The notes beneath the pieces are model-generated. The model was not told the origin of the DNA. It saw only the letters and a program-made list of their open reading frames with translations, and did no database searches. Positions 24,745 through 33,272 of a stretch of 64,000 nt of DNA are shown here, piece by piece. Every line of letters starts with the position of its first letter. Positions within the stretch are counted from its first letter, which is position 1. The translations under genes and the position numbers were made by a program. The DNA is from an uncultured Fibrobacter sp. (GTDB taxonomy: Bacteria; Fibrobacterota; Fibrobacteria; Fibrobacterales; Fibrobacteraceae), in the NCBI RefSeq assembly GCF_900316465.1, contig NZ_ONDD01000008.1:37477-101476 (forward strand), written 5' to 3'.

Positions 24745-25851
24745 ATGCGTTTCTGCGTACCCACGGATATCTACGTTGAAAAAAATTGCGTGAAGAACCA
24801 CGCACAAAACTTGCTTGCGGTTGGAAAGCGCGCGTTCATTATGACGGGACATTCCTCTGCTAAGAAGAATGGTTCCTTGAACGATGTTACAGCCGTTCTG
24901 GATGCAGGTCACGTGCCGTACCAGATTTTTGATCAGGTCGAAGAAAATCCGTCTACCGACACTGTGGGGAACGCCGCGAAACAAGCTAGCGAATTCGGGG
25001 CCGATTACATTATCGGTATCGGGGGCGGTTCCGCCATCGATGCAGCCAAAGCAGTCGCTTTGCTCCTTGCGAACCCGAATATACTCGCAGACAACTTGCA
25101 CAAGGCACCCGAAAAACCACTCGGCCATGTGCCTGTCGTTGCCGTACCGACTACTTGCGGAACGGGTTCCGAGGCAACGCCAGTCTCCATCATCACGAAC
25201 CACAAAATTCACTTGAAGAAGAGCATTCCGCACCGCATTTTCCCGACACTCGCGCTTGTCGACGGCAAATACCTTGCCTCGGCCAAGAAGACACTGATAA
25301 TCAATACCGCGGTCGATGCCCTCGCCCACATGGTCGAAAGCATATTGAATGTCTATTCCAACGCGTTCAACCATATGTGTCCGGAATACGGCCTCAAACT
25401 TTGGGGAGAATTCAAGGAAGCGCTCCTTTCCGACTCCCCCGTCGACGAAAGCCTTTACGAAAAGCTCATACTCACCTCGACTATCGCGGGTATGTCCATC
25501 GCGCACACAAGTACTTCCGTACCGCACGGCATGAGCTATGATCTCACGCTGCATCAAGGTGTACCCCACGGCCCTGCCGTCGGCTACTTCCTCGCCGGCT
25601 ATGTAAAAGTCTGCGAAAAAAAGGTTCCCGAAGACGTCAAGCGAATCTTGGACCTCCTGGGCCTCAAAAGCACCGCCGATTTCACCGCAATGCTTGAGAA
25701 GCTCATCGGCAAATGCAAGGTTTCTCGCGAAATGCGCGACCAGTTTGCCGCCGCCATGAAGGTGAATCGCTCCAAGCTAGACCTTGTGCCCGGCGGAATC
25801 ACCCCCGAAGAAGTCGACTATATTTACGAGAAGTCCCTAGTCGTAGAATAG
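24745..25851 (+). CDS. Iron-containing (group III) alcohol dehydrogenase
   Basis: 368 residues, full-length for the family. The NAD(P) site is GIGGGSAIDAAKA (~92-104) and the metal-binding residues are supplied by VDALAHMVES, SVPHGMSYD and GVPHGPAVGYF. Such enzymes interconvert aldehydes or ketones and alcohols in fermentation; substrate cannot be deduced. No neighbouring aldehyde dehydrogenase is present. After the stop a three-part dyad (TTTACGG ... TGTCG/CGACA ... CCGTAAA, 25854-25888) can fold, but it lacks a T run. Confidence 0.92.
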   Translation: MRFCVPTDIYVEKNCVKNHAQNLLAVGKRAFIMTGHSSAKKNGSLNDVTAVLDAGHVPYQIFDQVEENPSTDTVGNAAKQASEFGADYIIGIGGGSAIDAAKAVALLLANPNILADNLHKAPEKPLGHVPVVAVPTTCGTGSEATPVSIITNHKIHLKKSIPHRIFPTLALVDGKYLASAKKTLIINTAVDALAHMVESILNVYSNAFNHMCPEYGLKLWGEFKEALLSDSPVDESLYEKLILTSTIAGMSIAHTSTSVPHGMSYDLTLHQGVPHGPAVGYFLAGYVKVCEKKVPEDVKRILDLLGLKSTADFTAMLEKLIGKCKVSREMRDQFAAAMKVNRSKLDLVPGGITPEEVDYIYEKSLVVE

Positions 25852-25963
25852 TTTTTACGGAAAATGTCGCACCGACAAAAACCGTAAATTCAAAATAAAG
25901 AAAGAAAAAATTATTTCAATTAAAAGTTAGACACGGGTATAAATTTTTCTAAATTTGCCGCCC

Positions 25964-26566
25964 GTGATTAAAAATTTGATTCTGTCTATTTACTCTGGCC
26001 TTTGCATCGGCCTTGGCGGCACCGTCTACCTTTCTTGCGACAACAAGGTTCTAGGTTCGTTCCTTTTCGGCCTCGGGCTTTTTACCATCTTGAATTTCGG
26101 TTTTAACCTTTTCACTGGCAAGGTCGGCTATTTCGTCAAGAACAAGCCCTGCTATTGGGGGTTCCTCGGGATCGTCTGGCTCGGTAACTTTATCGGGACT
26201 TTCCTTTTTGCAAGAATGATTGCGCTCACGCGCTACGGAGCAGCCCTGCAGGCCAAGGCTAGCGCCCTCTGCCTCGTCAAAGACGGCGACAGCATTGCAA
26301 GCCTCCTCATACTGGGCATTTTCTGCGGCATGCTCATGTTCATTGCTGCCGACGGTTTCAAGAGCATCGAAAACCAGATCGGAAAAGTCGTCGTCGTTTT
26401 TCTCCCGGTCATGGTCTTTATCTTGAGCGGATTCGAACACTGCATCGCAGACATGTTCTATTTCTCGCTCGCCGGGGATTTTTCCTCTCTGATGCTTAAA
26501 TCCCTGCTTGTAATTACCGTGGGAAACTCCATTGGCGGCGGACTTATTCCGCTGGCAAGACGGTAA
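25964..26566 (+). CDS. Formate/nitrite transporter (FNT) family channel
   Basis: About 200 residues. The start is uncertain: an in-frame stop at 25940-25942 leaves TTG at 25955 or GTG at 25964; GTG gives the more natural N-terminus (IKNLILSIYSGLCIGLGG). About six membrane helices are visible. Family landmarks are NLFTGKVGYF, SGFEHCIADMFYFSLA and GNSIGGGLIPL. FNT proteins pass formate, nitrite, hydrosulfide or other small anions across the inner membrane. Here the protein is shorter than FocA (~285), near the small end of the family. A fermentative bacterium could use it for formate export; the substrate is inferred. Confidence 0.82.
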   Translation: MIKNLILSIYSGLCIGLGGTVYLSCDNKVLGSFLFGLGLFTILNFGFNLFTGKVGYFVKNKPCYWGFLGIVWLGNFIGTFLFARMIALTRYGAALQAKASALCLVKDGDSIASLLILGIFCGMLMFIAADGFKSIENQIGKVVVVFLPVMVFILSGFEHCIADMFYFSLAGDFSSLMLKSLLVITVGNSIGGGLIPLARR

Positions 26567-26682
26567 TTTGACATTTTATCCAAATTTTCTATTACAAAAG
26601 ATAGACAACGTTCTTTTTTGAATATATATTATAAACGAGTGTTTATACTGGTTCGTCCTGAGCCAGAAATAAGGAGAACAAG

Positions 26683-27546
26683 ATGTCTATCAGGAAGTAC
26701 AAGCGCAAGCTCGCTTTATGCGTTGCCGCATTGTTTTGGGCTGGGTGCGACAGCGATTCCAGCAGCGCTACCGAAGCCATTCCAGAGAATCCCGGCGAGA
26801 TTACTCCTCTCCCCAGCAGTTCCGAGGATACCGCCCCCAGCAGTTCTTCCGAAGTGGAAGCACCGACATCGAGTGAATCTTCTGACGAAATTTCCAGCAG
26901 CACTGAAGCAGTCCCCGAATCGTCTAGCGAAGCGGTATCGCCCAGCGAGACTGAATCGTCATCTAGCGAGACAGAATCGTCGTCTAGCGTGAACAGCGAA
27001 TACCCCTACACGCTAAGCACATTCCCGAATGTCCACTGCAAGGATTCAAGCTATTTCCATAAATCGTGGTGCCCTTCAAGTAAGCCCTCTTTAAAACAAT
27101 CCATTGCAGATATGGAAGCTGATATGCCTTTATACGGCATTGTCCAGCCAGTCTGCCAAGACTACGACAGAACTGAACATGTCTACACATGCGATAACGG
27201 TTGCAAGTATCAACCAGGAGCATTCAATCTGCTGGAAGGCGACACGATTTTTCAACAGGAATATTCCAATATCGACAAGAAGTATATTCCCATTCAGAAA
27301 AAGATCGCACAAGACAGCGCTCAAGCCGAGGCCAGCACCTCTTACCCGTACATGCTCGCTAGCGACACCACCGTCCATTGCAAAACCATGTACAAGACCA
27401 AAATCGCAAAAACGGTTCCTTCAAGTTCGTGCGACACCTACTCCGAAGGATACTATTTTAGATGTAAAGACGGCAACAATTACGAATGGGAAGAGATGCT
27501 CCGAGACGAGAACGGACTTATCGAACGTGAAAACCCGGATGAATAA
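26683..27546 (+). CDS. Lipoprotein with serine/glutamate-rich linker (287 aa)
   Basis: A lipoprotein signal ends at AGCDSD (cysteine 22). Residues ~25-105 are a low-complexity linker of SSS, SSE and ETES repeats, a style common in Fibrobacter surface proteins. The rest contains two related blocks beginning with YPYTLSTFPNVHCKD (~107) and YPYMLASDTTVHCKT (~221), each with several cysteines and a C-x-x-G/D pattern, so an internal duplication is likely. No catalytic motif is seen. AAGGAG precedes the ATG. Probably a surface lipoprotein; partner unknown. Confidence 0.8.
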   Translation: MSIRKYKRKLALCVAALFWAGCDSDSSSATEAIPENPGEITPLPSSSEDTAPSSSSEVEAPTSSESSDEISSSTEAVPESSSEAVSPSETESSSSETESSSSVNSEYPYTLSTFPNVHCKDSSYFHKSWCPSSKPSLKQSIADMEADMPLYGIVQPVCQDYDRTEHVYTCDNGCKYQPGAFNLLEGDTIFQQEYSNIDKKYIPIQKKIAQDSAQAEASTSYPYMLASDTTVHCKTMYKTKIAKTVPSSSCDTYSEGYYFRCKDGNNYEWEEMLRDENGLIERENPDE

Positions 27547-27602
27547 ACCGGCCCGCTCACAAATCTTTGACAAACTAACAATCTGATACTACCTTACAAA
27601 CT

Positions 27603-28139
27603 ATGCGTAAAAAAACATACTCTCTCATGGCTTTATCGCTCGGCCTGATTCTTGCCGCCTGTGCAGGAACAAAAATTGAGCGTAATTCGCTCCCCGGCCT
27701 CGATATCAACGGCAAAAAACTTTGGATTCTTGTCGACGACCAGAAGGCATACACGGGCTACACCACCAAGCTCGATTCCCTTTGGAAGGCATACGGCGAC
27801 AAGAACAATCTTGAAATCGAATACCGCAAGAACGAAGCTCTGGCCCTGGAACCGGTCAGTCCCAAGGCTCTCATGCAGGAATGCAAGGATTCCTACCTGA
27901 TGCATACAGCCGTGTCCGGCAAATCCCAAACCACCCAGTACGACGCCTCGACCGGCATGATCGTGGGCGGTTCCAGCGAAGTCGAATACACTTCTGTCAT
28001 GTACGACTGCAACAATGGTAAAGTCGTCTGGAAAGCTATCCTGAAAACGACCGGAATGGAACTTTGGGCCCAGAGCGAACTGGTCAAGGGAATCATCAAA
28101 GACTTTCATGAAAATTCAATCTTAAAAGAGGAGAAATAA
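27603..28139 (+). CDS. Lipoprotein, unknown function (178 aa)
   Basis: Signal peptide and lipobox are clear (LGLILAACAG, cysteine 20). The mature domain has short strands (KKLWILVDDQ, SSEVEYTSVMYDCNNGKVVWKAILKTTG), including a pattern GKVVWKA that also occurs as KKPVWKGSV in the next protein. Its stop shares one base with the start of that gene (TAATG), so translation is coupled and the two lipoproteins likely act together. No family recognised. Confidence 0.8.
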   Translation: MRKKTYSLMALSLGLILAACAGTKIERNSLPGLDINGKKLWILVDDQKAYTGYTTKLDSLWKAYGDKNNLEIEYRKNEALALEPVSPKALMQECKDSYLMHTAVSGKSQTTQYDASTGMIVGGSSEVEYTSVMYDCNNGKVVWKAILKTTGMELWAQSELVKGIIKDFHENSILKEEK

Positions 28140-28657
28140 TGAAAAAATTAGTGTTACTCGCATTTGCTGCGCTTTTGCTTTGCTCTTGCGCACCGGCTAT
28201 CCAGAAAATGTCCAACTTTGACAAGGTTCACCCACTGCAGGGTAAAACAGTTGTCGTCGTTTCTGAATCCCACAAACAGGTAGCCGATTTCGCAAACCAG
28301 GTCGCCACCACCATGGCCGACTCCCTGAAGGTTCACGGCGTCGAAGCCAAGGCATTCGTACAGGACAAGAGTTCGCTTTCTCTGAGCGAAAATCCGGTTC
28401 TCGATTACGCCAAGGAACAGAACGCCGACTATCTGCTGGTCCAGAACTTTACCAAGGTGAACCTCTACAACGCCGCTCTTGACAGTTTTGAAGAAGAACT
28501 GGTGTTGTATTCCATTGAAGAAAAGAAGCCTGTATGGAAGGGTTCCGTGACTTGGAACAACCCCATGCCCTTGGGTAACGGTCCCGGCATCACTGCCGCA
28601 CGCCAGGCTACCATGGAACTCTTGACGACCGACGGCTTCGTACCCGCCAAGCAGTAA
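28139..28657 (+). CDS. Lipoprotein, unknown function (172 aa)
   Basis: The N-terminus MKKLVLLAFAALLLCSC carries a lipobox (cysteine 17). The mature part looks like an alpha/beta domain: KTVVVVSES, then helices, NADYLLVQNFTKVNLY and KPVWKGSVTW. The arrangement recalls small outer-membrane lipoproteins that bind partner proteins, but no motif fixes a function. Coupled to the upstream lipoprotein gene by TAATG. A bidirectional terminator follows. Confidence 0.8.
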   Translation: MKKLVLLAFAALLLCSCAPAIQKMSNFDKVHPLQGKTVVVVSESHKQVADFANQVATTMADSLKVHGVEAKAFVQDKSSLSLSENPVLDYAKEQNADYLLVQNFTKVNLYNAALDSFEEELVLYSIEEKKPVWKGSVTWNNPMPLGNGPGITAARQATMELLTTDGFVPAKQ

Positions 28658-28682
28658 TTTCCTTGCACAAAATACCTATGAA

Positions 28683-28712
28683 AAAACCGCCGGTCCATCG
28701 ACCAGCGGTTTT
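28683..28712. terminator. Bidirectional terminator
   Basis: AAAACCGC pairs with GCGGTTTT and, after one mismatch, GGT with ACC. It lies between the convergent lipoprotein and superoxide dismutase genes. Confidence 0.8.
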
Positions 28713-28732
28713 CTTTTACACTTGTATCGGAA

Positions 28733-29332
28733 TTAGCCGAGACGGTTGTTGACCACGTCCCAGTCCACAATTTGCCACAGACCCTTGAGGTAGTCCGGAC
28801 GACGGTTGCGGTAGTCGATGTAGTAGGCATGTTCCCACACGTCGAAGGTCAGCAACGGTTTGAGACCCTTAGTGAGCGGGTTCTGGGCGTTGCCTTCTTG
28901 CGTGATGACCAGCTTGCCCGAAGCATCGGCAGAGAGCCATACCCAGCCGGAACCAAAGAGGCCTGCGCCCTTCGCCTGGAATTCTTCCTGGAACTTTTCG
29001 AAGGAGCTAAAATCGCGAGCGATGGCGTCAGCAATCTTGCCCGTCGGAATGTTGCCTGCAGACGGAGCCTTGAACTGCATGAAATACATGTAATGGTTCA
29101 GGAACTGGCCTGCGTTATTGAACACGCCGCCTTCGGCCATTTTGACGATTTCTTCGACAGTCTTGCCTTCGAAAGCGCTACCCGGAAGGGCGGCGTTCAG
29201 GTTGTTGAGGTAAGTCTGCAGGTGCTTACCATAGTGAAATTCGATGGTTTCCTGGCTGAGAACCGGAGCCAAGTCCCCCGCTGCGTACGGGAGTGCCGGC
29301 ATTTCAAATTTTCCGTTTGATTGTTGAATCAT
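28733..29332 (-). CDS. Superoxide dismutase, Fe/Mn type
   Basis: 199 residues, full-length. Metal ligands are visible: the histidine in EFHYGKH, the one in FLNHYMYF, and Asp/His in FDVWEHAYYIDYRN. The outer-sphere glutamine in NNAGQF resembles the cambialistic Bacteroidetes-type enzymes, which accept iron or manganese; the metal used cannot be settled from sequence. No signal peptide, so cytoplasmic. It begins 20 bases after the NamZ-like gene with GAGGAAA ahead of the ATG, so it may share that transcript. Confidence 0.95.
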   Translation of the reverse strand: MIQQSNGKFEMPALPYAAGDLAPVLSQETIEFHYGKHLQTYLNNLNAALPGSAFEGKTVEEIVKMAEGGVFNNAGQFLNHYMYFMQFKAPSAGNIPTGKIADAIARDFSSFEKFQEEFQAKGAGLFGSGWVWLSADASGKLVITQEGNAQNPLTKGLKPLLTFDVWEHAYYIDYRNRRPDYLKGLWQIVDWDVVNNRLG

Positions 29333-29352
29333 ATTTTCCTCTTCTTTGATGG

Positions 29353-30450
29353 TTAAATGCTACTCTCGATAAATTCCTTGCGGAACGTGCCATTGCCGAG
29401 CAAAATGTCAATGGGCAACTTCTTGAATTCATATTCGTATGGCGGCTGTTTCCAGGCGAAATCCTTCGGATATTCGTTAAAGATGTACTGCAACAGCTTT
29501 ACGGCCATATCAAAGCTGCGGAACTTGTCGCGGTCAAGCACATGAATCTGCGCACCGCCACAGATTTGGCCAGCCCCCTTGTGGAAGGTGGGCTGGAAGT
29601 AGTTTTCGCGGAAATACACGCCCGGAAGCTTGAGGTCGTTCATGTACTTGCAAAGCTTAACGGCATCGATAAACGGAGCGCCGAAAATTTCGAACGGACG
29701 CGTGGTGCCGCGGCCTTCGCTCACGTTGGTCGCTTCGAACAGGCACATACCCGGGTAAACGATAGCGGTATCGAGAGTCGGCATGTTCGGGCTCGGCAAA
29801 ATCCACGGAAGTCCCGTCTGATCGTACCACATCTTTTTATCGTAACCTTCCATGCCGAGCACGTAGAGTTCGCACTTGGGGAAACGTTCTTCCTTGAACT
29901 GGACAGCAAGTTCGCCAATGGTCTTTGCATGACGCGTACGAATGCTGTGGAGTCCCACGAAACTCGTGTAGTTCAAATCCAGCACAGGGCCTTCTTCATC
30001 GACACAGTTGATGGGGTTCGGACGGTCCACCACAATCACGGGGATTCCGGTCTTTTCGCAGGCTTTCATACAAAGGAACAGAGTCCAGATAAACGTGTAA
30101 TAACGAGCACCCACGTCTTGCAAGTCCACGAGCATCATGTCCACGTGGCTGAGCATTTCGGCAGTGGGTTCGCGGTGTTCGCCGTAAAGGCTATAAACGG
30201 GAATGCCCAGTTCGGGGTCGGTATAACCTTCCCATTCGATCATGTTGTCCTGGGTGTGTCCCTTGATGCCGTGCTGCGGACCAAAAAGGGCTGAAAGCTT
30301 AAACAGTTTGCCGTCGTATTCTTTGAGTAAATCGAGGGTATAGTGCAAATCCGGGAGAACCGATGCAGGATGCAAGACCGCGCCAAGGCGCTTGCCCTTG
30401 AGATTTGCGGGGAAAACTTTTTCAAAATGTGAAAGAGCTAGTGAAACCAT
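29353..30450 (-). CDS. DUF1343 / NamZ-like exo-beta-N-acetylmuramidase family protein
   Basis: 365 residues. Family features include FGPQHGIKG (~77), the VDLQDVGARYYTF block (~127-140), VVDRPNPI, LPWILPSPNMPT and ATNVSEGRGTTRPFEIFGAPF. Characterised NamZ members remove N-acetylmuramic acid from peptidoglycan fragments. Bacteroidetes members normally carry a signal peptide, but this protein starts MVSLALSHFEKVFPANLKG with no export signal, suggesting a cytoplasmic recycling role. The ribosome site is weak. The SOD gene follows closely on the same strand. Confidence 0.85.
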   Translation of the reverse strand: MVSLALSHFEKVFPANLKGKRLGAVLHPASVLPDLHYTLDLLKEYDGKLFKLSALFGPQHGIKGHTQDNMIEWEGYTDPELGIPVYSLYGEHREPTAEMLSHVDMMLVDLQDVGARYYTFIWTLFLCMKACEKTGIPVIVVDRPNPINCVDEEGPVLDLNYTSFVGLHSIRTRHAKTIGELAVQFKEERFPKCELYVLGMEGYDKKMWYDQTGLPWILPSPNMPTLDTAIVYPGMCLFEATNVSEGRGTTRPFEIFGAPFIDAVKLCKYMNDLKLPGVYFRENYFQPTFHKGAGQICGGAQIHVLDRDKFRSFDMAVKLLQYIFNEYPKDFAWKQPPYEYEFKKLPIDILLGNGTFRKEFIESSI

Positions 30451-30645
30451 TTTTTATTCGATGTTAGGAGTTAGGAATTAGTAACTGAAGTCAATATATA
30501 AATAAAAACTCCCTAACGCATTGCTTTACCCCCAAATTGACAAAGATTGTTTTCAAAACGAAGATTTTTCTAAAAATGGCACAAAGTGACAGACGGATTT
30601 TTTTATTTTTAGCCACAGACTAAAAAAGATAAAATAGGATTAATT

Positions 30646-31107
30646 ATGGCTTATTTGAATAAAGTGATGCTTATCGGCAATATCGGCAAGGACCCCGTCA
30701 TTAGCGCAAGCGCAACTGGTCGCAAGCGCGTATCGTTCTCCTTGGCCACCAGCCGTCGCTATCGTGATAACAATGGTGAACAGAAGGAACAGACTGACTG
30801 GCACAACATCGTAGGTTGGGGCAAAATCGCCGACACGATGGAAACCCTCGGCGTGCACAAGGGCATGACCCTTTACGTTGAAGGTTCTCTCACCAACCGC
30901 AGCTGGACCGACCAGACGACCGGTCAGAAGCGTTACAGCACCGAAGTCAACCTGGATACCTTCCAGCTTTTGACGCCGCGCGGCCAGAACGGCGGCAATT
31001 TCCAGGGAGGCAACTCCTACAGCCAGTCCAACAATTTTAACCAGGCTAGCGCGCCCGCTTACGATACTCCGGCACCGGAAGGCGTCGACGACGATCTGCC
31101 GTTCTAA
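30646..31107 (+). CDS. ssb: Single-stranded DNA-binding protein
   Basis: 153 residues. An OB-fold domain (MAYLNKVMLIGNIGKDP ... YVEGSLTNRSWTD, 1-110) is followed by a Gly/Gln/Asn-rich linker and the acidic tip DDDLPF, which recruits DNA-repair and replication partners. AGGA precedes the ATG. The next gene starts 3 bases after its stop. Confidence 0.97.
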   Translation: MAYLNKVMLIGNIGKDPVISASATGRKRVSFSLATSRRYRDNNGEQKEQTDWHNIVGWGKIADTMETLGVHKGMTLYVEGSLTNRSWTDQTTGQKRYSTEVNLDTFQLLTPRGQNGGNFQGGNSYSQSNNFNQASAPAYDTPAPEGVDDDLPF

Positions 31108-31110
31108 AAA

Positions 31111-32064
31111 ATGAACCAGCAAATTGCAGATATCGCTTTGATGATGGTGCTCCCCCTGGGCATCACCTTTACGGCAATTCTCATGGCCGTGTCTGCGGAA
31201 ACACGCACCAAGATCATGATGGGCGTGTTTTTGTCGTTCCTGATTGTAGTCATGGACTGCATTTTCTTCTTCGCGAAGAATTCATTCATCGCCTACAACT
31301 GCGACGGCGGACTTCTGCTTTCATTCGCAAGCCTGTTCTTCTTCGCCATCATAGGCTTTATCCGCTTTGATGACCGCGCCGCGAAGGTCGGAAACATCTT
31401 CCTCGCCTTCTTTATGCTGTCGGCCTTCATGGGGATTGCCTACTGGGACCGCCCGACGTTCATTCCGACATCGGACTACACCGCCGAAGAAATCGCCGCA
31501 ATGAACACCAAGTACCAGGATTACATCGCCTCGTTCCAGAACGGCGATGGCGAACAAATTCTCCCGAGTGCAGCGATCTCTGGTCACAGGGTTCGCACTG
31601 GTGGTCAGGCCGGCAAGGCTAGCAAAGACGACAAAGACTTGAGCAGGCTCGACAGCTACCTGGTCGATGCCGAAACCGTCATCAAGCGCATGAACGATGT
31701 CGTGAACGCCATGGATGCCTTTGGCACCCTGCCGTCCAGCATTTCGGAATCCGAACGCGAAACGCGCAGCAACCAGGCTCTCGCCATCAACAACAACGCA
31801 ATCGCCTTGAACAAGAAGGTTCTCGGGCTTTTCCACCCGCACGAATCCAGCGACGCTCATAAGGAGCTCATTCAAGCTAGCGAATGCGTGCGACTTGCTG
31901 CATACGCGCTTTACAGCTACACACTCCAGGAAAACCCGGAACAGCAGCTGATTCAATACAAGCAATCCAGAGACCAAATCGGTCAGATGAAAATCTACCT
32001 GAAGCGTTTCTGGAACGCCACTGAAGCTTTACAATCAAACAATCAACAACAAACCGAACAATAA
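31111..32064 (+). CDS. Membrane protein with cytoplasmic or periplasmic helical domain, unknown (317 aa)
   Basis: Four hydrophobic helices occupy ~7-115 (ending near YWDRPTFIP). The remaining ~200 residues are hydrophilic and strongly helical, with a heptad-like stretch around LDSYLVDAETVIKRMNDVVNAMDAF. No family recognised. It sits between ssb (3-base gap) and asd (9-base gap) on the same strand, so the three are probably one transcript, though no functional link is evident. Confidence 0.75.
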   Translation: MNQQIADIALMMVLPLGITFTAILMAVSAETRTKIMMGVFLSFLIVVMDCIFFFAKNSFIAYNCDGGLLLSFASLFFFAIIGFIRFDDRAAKVGNIFLAFFMLSAFMGIAYWDRPTFIPTSDYTAEEIAAMNTKYQDYIASFQNGDGEQILPSAAISGHRVRTGGQAGKASKDDKDLSRLDSYLVDAETVIKRMNDVVNAMDAFGTLPSSISESERETRSNQALAINNNAIALNKKVLGLFHPHESSDAHKELIQASECVRLAAYALYSYTLQENPEQQLIQYKQSRDQIGQMKIYLKRFWNATEALQSNNQQQTEQ

Positions 32065-32073
32065 AGGTTAATT

Positions 32074-33075
32074 ATGATTCGCAACGTAGCCATTATGGGC
32101 GCAACTGGCGCCGTAGGCCAAGAAATCCTCTCCATCCTCGAAGAGCGCAATTTCCCGCTGCAGAGCTTGAAGCTCCTCGCTTCTGAACGCAGTGCCGGTA
32201 AGGAATTCAAGTTCAAGGGCGAAACTCTCAAGTGCGAAGTTCTGAACAAGGATTCTTTCAAGGGCGTTGACCTGGTGCTCAGCTCCGCTGGTGCCGCCAT
32301 TTCTCAGGAATTTGCCCCGATCGCCGTCGAAAACGGTGCCGTGGTTGTCGACAACACGAGCTTCTTCCGTATGGATCCGAACGTTCCGCTGGTCGTTCCT
32401 GAAGTAAACCCGGAAGACATCAAGCTCCACAAGGGCATTATCGCCAACCCGAACTGCACGACCATCATGATGGTTGTGGTGCTCAACCCGATCGAAAAGA
32501 TTTCCCACATCAAGAAGATCCACATTTCTTCTTACCAGAGCGCTAGCGGTGCAGGTGCCGTGGCCATGGAAGAACTCAAGCAGCAGTACAAGGATATCCT
32601 TGAAACCGGTTCTACCACCCACATCAACAAGTTCCCCTTCCAGCTCGCCTACAACGTGATTCCGCAGATCGACAAGATGACGGAAAACGACTACACGAAG
32701 GAAGAAATGAAGATGTTCAACGAAACGCGCAAGATTATGCACTCTGACGTTCGTACGAGCGCCACCTGCGTGCGCGTGAGCTCTCTCCGTTCTCACTCCG
32801 AATCCGTGTGGTTCGAAACTGAACGTCCGGTTTCTGTCGAAGAAATCCGCAACGCTCTCAAGAACGCTCCGGGCGTGACACTCAAGGACGATCCGCAGAA
32901 CTATGTGTACCCGATGCCGCTCGAAAGCGCCGGTAAGGACAACATCTTCGTGGGCCGTATCCGTAAGGACCTCGCCGATGAAAACAGCAACACGCTGTGG
33001 CTCACCGGTGACCAGATCCGCAAGGGCGCCGCACTCAACGCTGTTCAAATCGGTGAGATTCTCTTGAAGATGTAA
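32074..33075 (+). CDS. asd: Aspartate-semialdehyde dehydrogenase
   Basis: 333 residues, full-length. It reduces aspartyl phosphate to aspartate semialdehyde with NADPH, feeding lysine, diaminopimelate, threonine and methionine synthesis. The N-terminal nucleotide motif is GATGAVGQE (9-17). The catalytic cysteine is Cys128 (NPNCTT), and the active-site histidine lies in LRSHSESVW. AAAGG precedes the ATG. The C-terminus IGEILLKM is partly duplicated just downstream. Confidence 0.97.
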   Translation: MIRNVAIMGATGAVGQEILSILEERNFPLQSLKLLASERSAGKEFKFKGETLKCEVLNKDSFKGVDLVLSSAGAAISQEFAPIAVENGAVVVDNTSFFRMDPNVPLVVPEVNPEDIKLHKGIIANPNCTTIMMVVVLNPIEKISHIKKIHISSYQSASGAGAVAMEELKQQYKDILETGSTTHINKFPFQLAYNVIPQIDKMTENDYTKEEMKMFNETRKIMHSDVRTSATCVRVSSLRSHSESVWFETERPVSVEEIRNALKNAPGVTLKDDPQNYVYPMPLESAGKDNIFVGRIRKDLADENSNTLWLTGDQIRKGAALNAVQIGEILLKM

Positions 33076-33182
33076 ATCGGTGAAATGCTCCTAAGGCGAG
33101 CGCAGCGGGAATGCTTGCATTCCCATTGCCGAGCCGCAGAGCATTGTACTCCGAAGGAGTACAAATCTTGCTCAAGATGTAA
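33074..33182 (+). repeat. Palindromic element with remnants of a duplicated asd 3' end
   Basis: After the asd stop, ATCGGTGAAATGCTC copies the last codons of asd (IGE-LL). The other end, 33162-33182, again reads Q-I-L-L-K-M-stop. Between them lie GCGAGCGCAGCGG, hairpin GGGAATGC-TTGCATTCCC, GCCGAGCCGCAG and hairpin TGTACTCC-GAA-GGAGTACA. This looks like an element inserted into a duplicated gene end. Confidence 0.6.
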
Positions 33183-33216
33183 TTGAACTAGCGGGACCAT
33201 CCCCGCTTTCATTTGC

Positions 33217-33248
33217 AAAAAAGCCGTTCCGAAAAGGACGGCTTTTTT
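33217..33248. terminator. Bidirectional terminator between asd and M29 gene
   Basis: AAAAAAGCCGT-CC pairs with GGACGGCTTTTTT with one bulged T. A smaller hairpin, GCGGG / CCCGC, lies just upstream at ~33191-33207. Confidence 0.85.
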
Positions 33249-33272
33249 CATAATTCAGAATAACGTAAATCG

